A stretch of DNA of 64,000 bases from Acetobacteraceae bacterium (GCA_027482245.1 JAIXWG010000061.1:248001-312000); one strand, 5' to 3'. Shown: positions 45,350-53,904, numbered from the stretch's first letter. A program made the numbers and translations. Notes: generated by a model not told the origin, from the letters alone.

Positions 45350-45365
45350 AATCCTTCCAAGGATT
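45350..45365. promoter_or_regulatory. Palindrome upstream of the HTH regulator gene
   Basis: AATCCTT-CC-AAGGATT is a perfect 7-bp inverted repeat, with an overlapping GGAAG-aatc-CTTCC dyad at 45345-45358. It sits 52 bases upstream of the regulator's GTG and in the divergent space shared with the tauD-like gene, so it may bind the regulator and control either gene. Confidence 0.5.
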
Positions 45366-45416
45366 TCCGTAGTAACCTATTCTGTCCTTTCCCGACCCCA
45401 AGCCAAGCGACAGAGC

Positions 45417-46028
45417 GTGAACATCGTGGCAACCCGGAACACCGCCGCCGATCCCGTCCGTGCCCGGATCCTGGAAGCCGCGCGGGACCGCCGGATCGGG
45501 CTGAAGGCGCTGTCGCTGCGGCTCGGCCGGAATCCCAGCTACCTGCAGCAGTTCATCGCCCGCGGCACGCCGCGGCGCCTGCCGGAGGAGGCGCGCCAGG
45601 CGCTGGCGGGGATGCTTGGCCTGCCGGAAGCCGCGCTGCGGCCGGATGCCGGCCCCCTGCCCGCCCCCGCATCCCGCCTGCGCCTGCCGCTGTTCCGGGA
45701 GGGTGAGGACCGCCTCGCCCCCGGCGCCACGCCGGCGCGGCGCCTGGCGGCGGAGGAGGTCGCGCCCGCGGAGTCGGGGATGGTGGCGGTGATGCTGGCG
45801 GAGCCCCGCGGAATGCTGCAGCCGCGGCACATCCTGCTCTGCGACCCGGCGCAGCCGGCGCGGGCGGGCGATGTGGTGCTGGTGGTGGATGGCGGCGCGA
45901 TCGCGGGACTCGGGATCATGACCGCCGGGCCGCGGGACCGCATCGCCTGGGTCGAGGAAGGCGCTATGCGCGACCTGGCGCGGGGCGGGGCGCAGGCCTG
46001 GCGCGTGGTGGCGGTGCGCCTGTCCTGA
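45417..46028 (+). CDS. Helix-turn-helix regulator with a degenerate LexA/S24-like C-terminus
   Basis: The 203-residue protein has an N-terminal HTH ('IGLKALSLRLGRNPSYLQQFI', residues 27-47), then a Pro/Ala linker and a C-terminal beta-rich part with 'MLQPRHILLCDPAQPARAGDVVLVVDGG', which recalls the S24 repressor fold. The catalytic Ser-Lys pair of self-cleaving LexA-like repressors is not seen. Such CI-like regulators without self-cleavage respond to ligand or partner binding. GTG start at 45417; a second GTG nine bases later is possible. Confidence 0.7.
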   Translation: MNIVATRNTAADPVRARILEAARDRRIGLKALSLRLGRNPSYLQQFIARGTPRRLPEEARQALAGMLGLPEAALRPDAGPLPAPASRLRLPLFREGEDRLAPGATPARRLAAEEVAPAESGMVAVMLAEPRGMLQPRHILLCDPAQPARAGDVVLVVDGGAIAGLGIMTAGPRDRIAWVEEGAMRDLARGGAQAWRVVAVRLS

Positions 46029-46514
46029 CTACGGCGCCGTGCCAAAGATCCGGTGCAGGACGCGGTCGCCGACGCGGATGTCGAGGCGTTCCGTGATGCC
46101 GGCCTGCAGTTCCAGCGTGGCGCGGACGGGGCCGCGGCTGTCGATCGGCGTCAGGCTCAGCGGCACGGTGCGTTCGGCGATCCGGTGCACGCGGCCATCG
46201 GCGGCGATGAACACCATGTCGAGCGGCGCCAGCGTGTTGCGCATCCACATCGAGGATTCGCGCGGGCTGCCCCAGTCGAACAGCATGCCCTCATTCGCGC
46301 CGACGGTCGGACGGAACATCAGGCCGATCATCTGGTGGTCGGGGCTGACGGCCATCTCGACATCGAATTCGTGGCGCCGCCCTTCCCGGCCGACGATCAC
46401 CAGGCGCTCCGTCGGCAGCTTCGGCTGCGGACGGTCCACGCCGGGCTGGGCGTTGGCGGCGACCGGCGCGGCGAGGAGGCCGAGGGTCGAGAGCAGGGTC
46501 TGGCGTCGGGTCAT
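46029..46514 (-). CDS. DUF192 protein with signal peptide
   Basis: A 161-residue exported protein (signal 1-22, 'ANA' cleavage, RR at 3-4) with the DUF192 core: 'FDVEMAVSPDHQMIGLMFR', 'MLFDWGSPRESSMWMRNTLAPLDMVFI', 'GRVHRIAERTVPLSLTPIDSRGPVRATLELQAG'. The role of DUF192 proteins is unknown. The start overlaps the stop of the deacetylase gene in ATGA, and its end abuts the regulator's end without a gap. Confidence 0.92.
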   Translation of the reverse strand: MTRRQTLLSTLGLLAAPVAANAQPGVDRPQPKLPTERLVIVGREGRRHEFDVEMAVSPDHQMIGLMFRPTVGANEGMLFDWGSPRESSMWMRNTLAPLDMVFIAADGRVHRIAERTVPLSLTPIDSRGPVRATLELQAGITERLDIRVGDRVLHRIFGTAP

Positions 46515-47662
46515 GGCGGCAGCATAGCAGCGGCGTCGAGCGCCTCGGAAGGCTCCGGCAGGTTACGGAGCGTCAAGGGCGCCAGCGCGCGCACCTCCTC
46601 CCGCACCGGGCCAGGACGGGGCGGGTCGGCGATGGTGGTGAACCAGTGCTCCGGCGGGTTGCGGCCGGCGGCGCGGGAGAAACTCAGGCCGCGCAGCACG
46701 GCCTCCGCCGCCCGCGGGATGCGGGGCGGGATCGGGCGGTCGTTCAGCGTGGCCCAGACGCCGGCCCAGCAGCGCGCGACGGACCAGGGATTGTAGCCCC
46801 CGCCGCCCAGCACGATGAGGCGCGGCGCCAGCCCCCGCAGCGACGCCACCATGGCGCGGTGCGCGTTGTTGGAGAGGCTGAGTTTCGAGAGCGGGTCTTC
46901 CTCGATCGCATCGGCCCCGCATTGCAGCATGATCGCCTGCGGCTTCCAGTGCCGGATCAGCGGCAGGATCACATGCGCCCGCAGGAACTCCATCTCGCTG
47001 TCGTTAAAGCCGGGTGGCACGGGCAGGTTGCGGGCATGGCCGCCGGCCTGGTCCTCCAAGCGGCCCGTATGCGGCCAGCGCCCGGCCTCGTGGAGGGAGA
47101 CGGTGAAGACGCGCGGGTCATCGGCGAAGGCGTCCTCCACCCCGTCGCCGTGATGGGCATCGATGTCGAGGTAGAGGATGCGCGTCAGGCCGAGGTCCAG
47201 CCACTGCATCAGGCCGAGCACGGCGTCGTTGAGGTAGCAGAAGCCGCTCGCCCGGTCCGGACGGCCATGGTGGGTGCCGCCGCCCGGCACATGCACGACG
47301 CCGCCCTGCTCCGTCAGCCGTGCGGCGAGCATGACGCCGCCGGCGCCGGTCGCGGGGCGGGAGAAGACCTCCCGATACACGGGGTTGCCGTCGGCGCCGA
47401 TGCGGAAGCGCTCGCGATGGCCAGGGTCCACCTGCTGCGTCGCCTCCGCCTGCATGAGGGCCGCGATGTAGTCGCGGTGGTGAAAGCGGGTCAGGGATTC
47501 CGGCGTCGCGCGCGGGCTGTCGATGTACTGCGCGGGCGCAACCCAGCCCATGGCGCGCACCAGGTCGAGCGTGGTGGAGACGCGGGGGATGGCGAGCGGG
47601 TGCTTCGGGCCATAGGTGGAGCCGCGATAGATCTCGGAGCCGATGAGGAGCGGTGTGGTCAT
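46511..47662 (-). CDS. AcuC-type histone deacetylase-like amidohydrolase
   Basis: A 383-residue class I HDAC-fold enzyme with 'HPLAIPRVS', the 'GGGTHHGRPDRASGFCYLNDA' His pair, 'LYLDIDAHHGDGVEDAF' (zinc Asp/His) and 'LQCGADAIEEDPLSKLSLSN'. Bacterial AcuC and acetylpolyamine amidohydrolases remove acetyl groups from protein lysines or small amines; AcuC regulates acetyl-CoA synthetase. No acs or acuA gene is next to it. The ATG at 47662 is 21 bases after the esterase stop. Confidence 0.92.
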   Translation of the reverse strand: MTTPLLIGSEIYRGSTYGPKHPLAIPRVSTTLDLVRAMGWVAPAQYIDSPRATPESLTRFHHRDYIAALMQAEATQQVDPGHRERFRIGADGNPVYREVFSRPATGAGGVMLAARLTEQGGVVHVPGGGTHHGRPDRASGFCYLNDAVLGLMQWLDLGLTRILYLDIDAHHGDGVEDAFADDPRVFTVSLHEAGRWPHTGRLEDQAGGHARNLPVPPGFNDSEMEFLRAHVILPLIRHWKPQAIMLQCGADAIEEDPLSKLSLSNNAHRAMVASLRGLAPRLIVLGGGGYNPWSVARCWAGVWATLNDRPIPPRIPRAAEAVLRGLSFSRAAGRNPPEHWFTTIADPPRPGPVREEVRALAPLTLRNLPEPSEALDAAAMLPP

Positions 47663-47682
47663 CAGCCCCGAGATGGGCTCGA

Positions 47683-48591
47683 TCAGCGCCGGATGAAGGC
47701 CAACAGCGGCGCAGTCAGCGAGGCATCCGGCGTGCCGACGGCGTAGATCTCCGAGATATGGCTGTGGCCTTCCAGCGTGACGGCCGTCGGGCAGCGGCCG
47801 GCGGCGCAGAGGACCTCTCGCGCGCGGACGGAGTGCTGCACGAAGCGCTCGGGGTCGAGCGTGCCATGGGCCAGGAAGATCGGCTGCGTGACGCGCGTGA
47901 GGCCCGGCAGGGGTGACCGGGCGGCGGCCTCGGCGCCCAGATAGGCGTTGTCGTTGGCCGCCATGTCGGGGCCGGTGAAGTCGAAAAGGCCGGAGACGAA
48001 GGCATAGGCGACGGGCGGGGCGACGCCCGGCGGGTGGAAGCGGGGCTCGGCCGCGTAGAGCGCGGCATGGATGGCGCCGGCGGAGTGGCCGGAGAGGATC
48101 ACGCGGGCGGGGTCTCCGCCATGGGAGGCGATGTTCGCGGAGACCCAGGACAGCGCCGCGGCCACATCCTCCTGCGCCGCGGGATAGGGGTGCGCGGGCG
48201 CCAGGCGGTAGGTGATGTTCACGCCGATCATCCCGTTCCGCGCCGCCCAGACGCCGACATTGGCGTAGAAGGGACTGCCATCCGGCCCCTGCTTGTCGCC
48301 GGCCACGAAGCCGCCGCCATGGATGAAGACCAGCACAGGCAAAGGCTGCGCGGGGCGCGCCGCGGGGGCAAAGACGTCGAGGCGATGGCGCGGATCGGCG
48401 CCGTAGCGGGCATCGCGAGTCACCGTCACACCCTCCCACGGCTCGCGGCCGTGCAGGGGCGTGTAGAGCGCGCCGGTCGGGGGCGGCGCGATGACGCGGC
48501 CGATGCGGGCCAGGCCGGCGGCGATCTCGGGCGGGGGCTGCGCCATGGCGGGGCCGGCGGCGAGCAGCAGCATCAGGAGAAGGCGGCGCAT
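47683..48591 (-). CDS. Exported alpha/beta-hydrolase, carboxylesterase (HSL-like)
   Basis: A 302-residue protein with a signal peptide (about 1-17, 'AMA'), the 'VFIHGGGFVAGDKQG' oxyanion motif, the nucleophile elbow 'GHSAG', an Asp in 'HGTLDPERF' and a His in 'EGHSHISE'. The HGGG and GHSAG pattern matches hormone-sensitive lipase family esterases. Active against short or medium esters in the periplasm is likely; substrate not known. Divergent from the TPP-riboswitch transporter operon. Confidence 0.9.
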   Translation of the reverse strand: MRRLLLMLLLAAGPAMAQPPPEIAAGLARIGRVIAPPPTGALYTPLHGREPWEGVTVTRDARYGADPRHRLDVFAPAARPAQPLPVLVFIHGGGFVAGDKQGPDGSPFYANVGVWAARNGMIGVNITYRLAPAHPYPAAQEDVAAALSWVSANIASHGGDPARVILSGHSAGAIHAALYAAEPRFHPPGVAPPVAYAFVSGLFDFTGPDMAANDNAYLGAEAAARSPLPGLTRVTQPIFLAHGTLDPERFVQHSVRAREVLCAAGRCPTAVTLEGHSHISEIYAVGTPDASLTAPLLAFIRR

Positions 48592-48665
48592 CGGACGTTC
48601 CTCGGTCGTTGGCGGGAGCCTAGCCCCCTCCCCTTGCCCTCCGCCACCGCCCACCGCATAACCGC

Positions 48666-48757
48666 CGCCGTCATCGGGGGGAGCCCATCGGGGGCTGAGA
48701 GGCGGGCGACCGCGACCCCACGAACCTGATCCGGGTCATGCCGGCGAAGGGAACGGT
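48666..48757 (+). promoter_or_regulatory. TPP (thiamine pyrophosphate) riboswitch
   Basis: The element has the conserved TPP aptamer segments in order: GGGGGGAGCCC-atc-GGGGGCTGAGA (48675-48700), ACCCCACGAACCTGATC (48715-48731) and GTCATGCCGGCGAAGGGAACG (48735-48755). It sits directly before the transporter's GTG at 48766, so its 3' strand (GAAGGGA) overlaps the ribosome-binding site. TPP binding would hide the site and stop translation. Confidence 0.93.
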
Positions 48758-48765
48758 GTCTGCCT

Positions 48766-49494
48766 GTGGCTGAACGCGCGCCCGGATTCCGCATCCACCT
48801 GCCCGAGGGCCTGTCCCTCGGCGGCCATCCCGTGCTCGGGCCAACCGACCTGTCGCTGGAAGGCGGGCGGGTGACGGCTCTGCTCGGGCCATCGGGCTCC
48901 GGCAAATCGACGCTGCTGCGCCTGGCGGCCGGCCTGCTGGCGGTGCCGGCGGGGGGCAGCGTGACGCGGCTCTCGGGCCAGGTCGCCTATATGGCGCAGC
49001 AGGACCTGCTCGTGCCCTGGCGGGACGTGCTGGGCAACGTGACCATGGGGGCGCATCTGCGCGGCCAGGCGCCGGACCTCGCCCGCGCGCGCGCCCTGCT
49101 GGCCGAGGTCGGGCTGGCCGAGGCCGATGCACGGAAGTCGCCGGTGCAGCTTTCCGGCGGCATGCGGCAGCGCGTGGCCCTTGCCCGCACCCTCATGGAG
49201 GACCGGCCCATCGTGCTGATGGACGAGCCCTTCAGCGCCGTGGACGCGCCGACGCGCCACCGCATGCAGTCCCTGAGCGCCCGGCTGCTGGCCGGCCGCA
49301 CCGTGCTGCTGGTGACGCATGACCCGCTGGAGGCGCTGCGCCTCGCCGACCGGATCCTGGTGCTGGGCGGCCGCCCCGCCACGGCGACGGAGGTCCCGGT
49401 GCCGGTAGGCGCACCCCCGCGCCCCGCCGGCGATCCCGCGCTGCTGGCGGCGCAGGCGGCGCTGCTGGAACGGCTGGCGGAGGCCGTTTCGTGA
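48766..49494 (+). CDS. thiZ: Thiamine-precursor ABC transporter, ATPase subunit (ThiZ-like)
   Basis: A 242-residue ABC ATPase: Walker A GPSGSGKST, Q-loop 'YMAQQDLLVPW', signature LSGGM, Walker B 'IVLMDEPFS', H-loop 'LLVTHDPLEAL'. The TPP riboswitch and the permease and THI5-type binding protein downstream identify it as the ThiXYZ-type system that imports thiamine pyrimidine precursors (HMP or its formyl-aminopyrimidine salvage form). GTG start; GTGA overlap with the permease. Confidence 0.88.
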   Translation: MAERAPGFRIHLPEGLSLGGHPVLGPTDLSLEGGRVTALLGPSGSGKSTLLRLAAGLLAVPAGGSVTRLSGQVAYMAQQDLLVPWRDVLGNVTMGAHLRGQAPDLARARALLAEVGLAEADARKSPVQLSGGMRQRVALARTLMEDRPIVLMDEPFSAVDAPTRHRMQSLSARLLAGRTVLLVTHDPLEALRLADRILVLGGRPATATEVPVPVGAPPRPAGDPALLAAQAALLERLAEAVS

Positions 49495-50258
49495 TCCGGG
49501 CCGCGATCGCCGCCATTGGCCTTGTCCTCCTCTGGCACGGCTTCGTCTGGGCGACCGATGTGCCGCCCTTCCTGCTGCCCTCGCCGATGAGGGTCGCGAC
49601 GGCGCTGGTGGATCGCTGGGACATCATCCTCGGCCATGCCGCGACGACGGCGACGGAGATCCTGCTAGGCCTCGCGCTCGGCGCGGCGCTCGGCTGCCTG
49701 ATGGCGCTGACGCTGGCGGCCTGGCCGGCGGGGCGGCGATGGCTGCTGCCGCTGCTGCTGGTGAGCCAGGCCGTGCCGGTCTTCGCCATCGCGCCGCTGC
49801 TGGTGCTCTGGCTGGGCTATGGCATGGCCAGCAAGGTCGCGATGGCAGTGCTGATCATCTTCTTCCCCGTCGCCACCGCCTTCCATGACGGGCTGCGGCG
49901 GACGGAGCCCGGGCTTCTCGACCTCGCTGCCACCATGGGGGCGTCCCGCGCCGCCGTGCTGTGGCGGGTGCGGGTGCCGGCGGCGCTGCCCTCGCTCGCC
50001 TCCGGGCTGCGCGTCGCGGCGGGCGTCGCGCCGATCGGCGCCATCGTCGGCGAATGGGTCGGGTCCTCCGCCGGCCTCGGCTACCTGATGCTGCAGGCCA
50101 ATGGGCGGTCCCAGGCGGATGTCATGTTCGCCGCGCTCTTCGTGCTGGCGGTGATGTCGCTGGCGCTCTGGTTCACCACCGACCGGCTGCTGCGGGCCGC
50201 CATCCCCTGGCAGCCGGATTCGCTTCTTTCCGACCAAGACAGAAAGGTTTCGCCATGA
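49491..50258 (+). CDS. thiX: Thiamine-precursor ABC transporter, permease (ThiX-like)
   Basis: A 255-residue permease with about six membrane segments and the ABC permease EAA loop 'ATMGASRAAVLWRVRVPAALPSLASGLRVA'. Similar to SsuC/TauC/ThiX-type permeases; the riboswitch leads to the thiamine assignment. GTG overlaps the ATPase stop, and its own stop overlaps the ATG of the binding protein. Confidence 0.88.
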   Translation: MIRAAIAAIGLVLLWHGFVWATDVPPFLLPSPMRVATALVDRWDIILGHAATTATEILLGLALGAALGCLMALTLAAWPAGRRWLLPLLLVSQAVPVFAIAPLLVLWLGYGMASKVAMAVLIIFFPVATAFHDGLRRTEPGLLDLAATMGASRAAVLWRVRVPAALPSLASGLRVAAGVAPIGAIVGEWVGSSAGLGYLMLQANGRSQADVMFAALFVLAVMSLALWFTTDRLLRAAIPWQPDSLLSDQDRKVSP

Positions 50259-51220
50259 AGCGGCTCATTCTCGCGCTGGCCGCGCTGCTGGCCCTCTCGC
50301 CGCCACTCGCCGCCCAACCGGCGCGGGACCAGGTGACGGTGCTGCTCGACTGGTTCATCAACCCCGACCACGTGCCCATCATCGTGGCGCAGGAGCGGGG
50401 CGACTTCGCGCGCGCCAACCTCGATGTCCGCATCGTGGCGCCGGCCGATCCCAACGACCCGCCGCGGCTGGTCGGTGCGCGACGCGCGGATATCGGCGTC
50501 TTCTACCAGAAGAACCTGCACCTGGCGGTGGATCAGGGCCTGCCCCTGATGCGCGTCGGCACGCTGGTGGCCACGCCGCTCTCCACCCTGACCGTGCTGC
50601 GCGACGGCCCGGTGCGGACGCTGGCCGATCTGCGCGGCCGCAGCGTCGGCTACTCCGTCGCGGGGTTCGAGGAGGTGGTGATGGGCGCGATGCTGGAGAG
50701 CGTCGGGCTCCGCCTGTCCGACATCCGGCTGGTGAACGTCAATTTCGGCCTGTCCTCGGCGCTGATGTCCGGCCAGGTGGACGCCATCCTCGGCGGCTTC
50801 CGGAACTTCGAGCTGCATCAGCTCGACATCGAGAACCGGCCCGGCCGCGCCTTCTTCCCGGAGCAGTACGGGATGCCGGCCTATGACGAGCTGATCTACA
50901 TCGCCCATCGCGACCGCGCCCGCGACCCGGTGCTGCGCCGCTTCATCGATGCGACGGAGGCCGCGACCCACTTCCTGGTGAACAACCCGGAGGAATCCTG
51001 GCGCATGTTCATCGCGGGCCAGCGGCGGGAGCTGGACAACGAACTGAACCGCCGCGCCTTCGCCAGCACGGCCAACCGCTTCTCCCTGAGCCCCGGCGCG
51101 CTGGACCGCAACCGCTACGAACGCTTCGCGCGCTTCCTGGCGGATCGCCGCATGATCCGCAGCGTCCCGGCGCTGGATACCTATGCGGTGGAGTTGCCGG
51201 CGGCTACCACTGGGCGGTGA
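50255..51220 (+). CDS. thiY: Thiamine-precursor substrate-binding protein (ThiY/THI5-NMT1 type)
   Basis: A 321-residue exported protein (signal 1-20, 'LAA') of the NMT1/THI5-like fold: 'VTVLLDWFINPDHVPIIVAQERGDF' near the N-terminus and 'DIGVFYQKNLHLAVDQGLPL', 'DLRGRSVGYSVAGFEEVVMG'. The family binds HMP-type pyrimidines for salvage into thiamine. Coupled to the permease by ATGA; its stop overlaps the UPF0178 gene's GTG. Confidence 0.9.
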   Translation: MKRLILALAALLALSPPLAAQPARDQVTVLLDWFINPDHVPIIVAQERGDFARANLDVRIVAPADPNDPPRLVGARRADIGVFYQKNLHLAVDQGLPLMRVGTLVATPLSTLTVLRDGPVRTLADLRGRSVGYSVAGFEEVVMGAMLESVGLRLSDIRLVNVNFGLSSALMSGQVDAILGGFRNFELHQLDIENRPGRAFFPEQYGMPAYDELIYIAHRDRARDPVLRRFIDATEAATHFLVNNPEESWRMFIAGQRRELDNELNRRAFASTANRFSLSPGALDRNRYERFARFLADRRMIRSVPALDTYAVELPAATTGR

Positions 51221-51693
51221 CAACCAACACCCGCTTCCTCGTCGATGCCGATGCCTGTCCCGTGCGGGAGGAGATCCTGCGCGTGGCGGCGCGGCTGGGG
51301 CTGGAGGTGATCTTCGTCTCCAACGGGTCCCGCCCCATCCGCCCGCCGCAGCAGGCGATGGTGCGCATCGTCATCGTCACCGACGGCGCGGACAAGGCGG
51401 ATGACTGGATCGCGGAGGAAGCGCGGCCGACGGATGTCTGCCTGACCGCCGACATCCCGCTGGCCAAGAGGTGCCTGGAGAAGAAGGCCTTCTGCCTCAA
51501 CTTCAAGGGCCATCCCTGGACCGAGAACAACATCGGCTCCGCCATGGCCGGCCGCGCCGTGTCGCAGCACCTGCGGGAGCTCGGCATGGGCGGCGGGCCG
51601 CCGCCGATGGGCAGCGCGGACAAGTCGCGCTTCCTCAATGCGCTGGACGCCATGGCGCATGCGGCGTTGCGGGTGGCGCGCGCGGGGGGCTAG
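51217..51693 (+). CDS. UPF0178 (YaiI/YqxD) family protein
   Basis: The 158-residue protein has the family signature 'FLVDADACPVREEI', 'VSNGSRPIRPP', 'DGADKADDWIAEEARPTDVCLTADIPLAKRCLEKKAFCLNFKGHPWTENNIG' and 'GGPPPMGSADKSRFLNALD'. The acidic residues give a PIN-like/FLAP-nuclease-like fold, but its function is unknown. GTG overlaps the ThiY-like stop, so it is translated from the thiamine transporter transcript although no thiamine role is known. Confidence 0.93.
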   Translation: MTTNTRFLVDADACPVREEILRVAARLGLEVIFVSNGSRPIRPPQQAMVRIVIVTDGADKADDWIAEEARPTDVCLTADIPLAKRCLEKKAFCLNFKGHPWTENNIGSAMAGRAVSQHLRELGMGGGPPPMGSADKSRFLNALDAMAHAALRVARAGG

Positions 51694-51702
51694 CCTTCCA
51701 CC

Positions 51703-52617
51703 ATGCTCAAGACCGCCGCGCATGCCGCCTTCCTGCCGGGCGAGGATTTTCCGGGTGTCGGCCTGCGTCCGCCGCTCGATCCCTCCTACGCCATGCGGCG
51801 GATGACGCTGCCGACGGGCGTGACGATGGCCTTCACTTGGCGGCCCGGCACCGGCCTGCCGATCCTGTTCCTGACGGCCAACCGCACCACCCGGCGCATC
51901 TTCGACTTCGTCCTGGCGGAGCTCGACCTGCCCAACCCGGTGCTGGTGCCGGACTACCGGGGCCTGGGCGAAAGCGATGCGCCGGAAGGCTCGCTATTCC
52001 GGCTGGAGGAGCACCGGGAGGATCTGGTGGAACTGACGCGCGCGCTGGGGTGGAAGCGCTTCGCGGTGGTGGGCCAGGCGACGGGGGCAACTTTGGCCCT
52101 GATGCTGGCGACGCGGCTGAGCGAGGCTGTCGTCGCCGTCGCGGCCGGCGATGTCGCGATCGGGCTGCGGGACGATGTCTTCGCCCTCTTCCTCGACCAG
52201 GTGGAGCGCCACGACCGCGGCTTCGCGACCCGCGCCGAGGCCCTGGCGGAGACGCCCTTTCGGGAGGCTTGGTCGGAGGCGGTGGCGGAACACTGGCTCG
52301 ACACCGCGCTGATGGAAGGCCCGGATGGGCGGCTGCGCTGGCGCTACGACAAAACGGGGATCACGGAGACGCAGCGGGCGCTGACCGCGGATTTCTGGCG
52401 CGACATCGATGTGGCGCAGCCGACGCTGCTCTTCGGGGGCGAGAACTGCACGGTGATCGGGGAGGCCGCCATGCAGCGCGCCCAGGCCGCGATCCCGCAG
52501 GCACGGCTGGAGGTGCTGCGGGACGCCAACCACCGGCTGACGCAGGACAATCCGGCGGGTTTCGCGGCGCTGGTGCGGAGCTTTCTCGAACGGGAATGTG
52601 CCGGCGTGGCCCTTTAG
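51703..52617 (+). CDS. Alpha/beta-hydrolase fold protein lacking the nucleophile
   Basis: A 304-residue alpha/beta-hydrolase-like protein. The nucleophile elbow is GQATG (Ala126 at the Ser/Cys/Asp place), and the acid strand reads 'LFGGENCTV' without the usual Asp, although 'DANHRLTQDN' supplies a His. The first oxyanion strand lacks the HG motif ('LTANRTTRR'). It may be a binding protein or regulator, or use other chemistry. Follows the UPF0178 gene by 9 bases and could be co-transcribed with the thiamine transporter. No close function recognised. Confidence 0.75.
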   Translation: MLKTAAHAAFLPGEDFPGVGLRPPLDPSYAMRRMTLPTGVTMAFTWRPGTGLPILFLTANRTTRRIFDFVLAELDLPNPVLVPDYRGLGESDAPEGSLFRLEEHREDLVELTRALGWKRFAVVGQATGATLALMLATRLSEAVVAVAAGDVAIGLRDDVFALFLDQVERHDRGFATRAEALAETPFREAWSEAVAEHWLDTALMEGPDGRLRWRYDKTGITETQRALTADFWRDIDVAQPTLLFGGENCTVIGEAAMQRAQAAIPQARLEVLRDANHRLTQDNPAGFAALVRSFLERECAGVAL

Positions 52618-52908
52618 CCACTAAAGCCCCTCAGGGATCTTCTAGTTCTTGAGGGCGTCCGGCCCTTCGGCGCCAACCCCCTGTTCCGGAACGCCTTTCC
52701 GCCCGGAATCCAAGGCGCCTTGAGCCGATTTGCCTCTTTTAGCACTTTTTGCACCACCCCGCGGATCGGGGCGTGGATGGGGCGGTGGCGGACCAGAACA
52801 TAGCGTGAATGGATTGCGGGTTTCAGCATGATCCGATGCTGCCGCGCTGTCTTGTGCGCGGCGCAATTCCGGTGCGCAATGCGCACGCGGTATCGAGGAT
52901 CGAACATC
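52618..52908. other. Intergenic region with the copy-B element
   Basis: 291 bases between the alpha/beta-hydrolase-like gene and a TctC gene. Besides the element at 52723-52802 it holds GCGGATCGGGG next to CCCC (a 5-bp stem CCCCG/CGGGG at 52757-52771) and a short AAGGCGCCTT palindrome (52712-52721). No clear coding region was seen. Confidence 0.5.
52723..52802. repeat. Intergenic element, copy B (related to 1849-1933)
   Basis: Contains AGCCGATTT, TTTTAGCACTTTTTGCACC, then AGAACATA 39 bases later, the same order and spacing (39 versus 44) as copy A. As in copy A, a plus-strand gene starts about 110-120 bases downstream of the AGAACATA block. Confidence 0.5.
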
Positions 52909-53880
52909 ATGCTCACGCGACGCAGCTTGGCGGCACTGGCCGCCACCGGCCTCGCCTCCCCGGCCCTGGCGCAGGCGCCTTGGCCCACGCGGCCCCTCCG
53001 CTGGATTGTGCCCTATGCCCCGGGCGGGGGCTCCGACTTCCTGGCGCGCAGCCTGGCAGCGGCGATCAGCGGGCCGCTCGGCCAGGCCGTGACGGTGGAC
53101 AACCGCCCGGGCGGTGCCACCATCCCGGCCAGCGAGGCGACCGCCCGCGCCGCGCCGGATGGCTACACGCTGCTCTCGGCCGATCTGACGGCGCTGGTGA
53201 TCACCCCCGCCATGGCGCGGCGCCTGCCCTATGACCCGATCCGCGACTTCAAGCCGGTGGCGCCGATCGCGCGCTTCCCCTTCGTGCTGGTTGTCCACCC
53301 GAGCCTGCCCGTCCGCACCGGGCCGGAACTCGTGGAATGGGCGCGGGCGCGGCCGGGCGCGCTGAATGTCGGCAGCCCCGGCGTCGGCACGCCGAGCCAC
53401 CTGGCGACGGAGCGCTTCATGCGCGCCACCGGCACGCAGGTCGCGCATGTCGCCTACCGGGGCGGCGCGCCGGCGGTGCAGGACCTCGTCACCGGCGTCG
53501 TGCAGGCGATGTTCATCGACTATGCGTCAGGGGCGCCGCACATCGCCTCCAACGCCGTGCGCGCCATCGGGATTCCGGCGCCGCAGCGGCTGGGGCTGCT
53601 GCCGGATGTGCCGACCCTCGCCGAGCAGGGGCTGACGGGGTCCGACATCTATTCCTGGCAGGGGGTGGTGGTGCCGGCGGCAACGCCGGATGCCATCGCG
53701 ACGCGGCTGCAGCGGGAGCTGGACCGGGCGCTGCGGACGGAGGAGGTGGCGGCGCGGCTGCGATCGATCAGCCTGGAGCCGTTTCCGGGCACGGGGGCCG
53801 ACTTCGCCGGCCTGATCGGCAGCGAGACGGCGGTCTGGGCGCCGCTGATTCGGGAGCTGGGGATCACGCTGGATAGCTGA
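52909..53880 (+). CDS. Tripartite tricarboxylate transporter-type binding protein (TctC/Bug)
   Basis: A 323-residue exported protein: signal peptide 1-21 ('ALA', RR at 4-5), 'IVPYAPGGGSDFLARSLAAAIS', 'VDNRPGGATIPASEA' and 'YRGGAPAVQDLVTGVVQAMFID', as in the Bug/TctC family. These bind carboxylates and other small organics and work with TctA/B membrane subunits, which are not nearby; many Acetobacteraceae have large orphan sets. The ATG at 52909 gives a normal signal peptide; upstream ATG/ATT codons give non-signal leaders. Confidence 0.9.
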   Translation: MLTRRSLAALAATGLASPALAQAPWPTRPLRWIVPYAPGGGSDFLARSLAAAISGPLGQAVTVDNRPGGATIPASEATARAAPDGYTLLSADLTALVITPAMARRLPYDPIRDFKPVAPIARFPFVLVVHPSLPVRTGPELVEWARARPGALNVGSPGVGTPSHLATERFMRATGTQVAHVAYRGGAPAVQDLVTGVVQAMFIDYASGAPHIASNAVRAIGIPAPQRLGLLPDVPTLAEQGLTGSDIYSWQGVVVPAATPDAIATRLQRELDRALRTEEVAARLRSISLEPFPGTGADFAGLIGSETAVWAPLIRELGITLDS

Positions 53881-53904
53881 GGGGGGCGCAAACCCCCACC
53901 CCGA

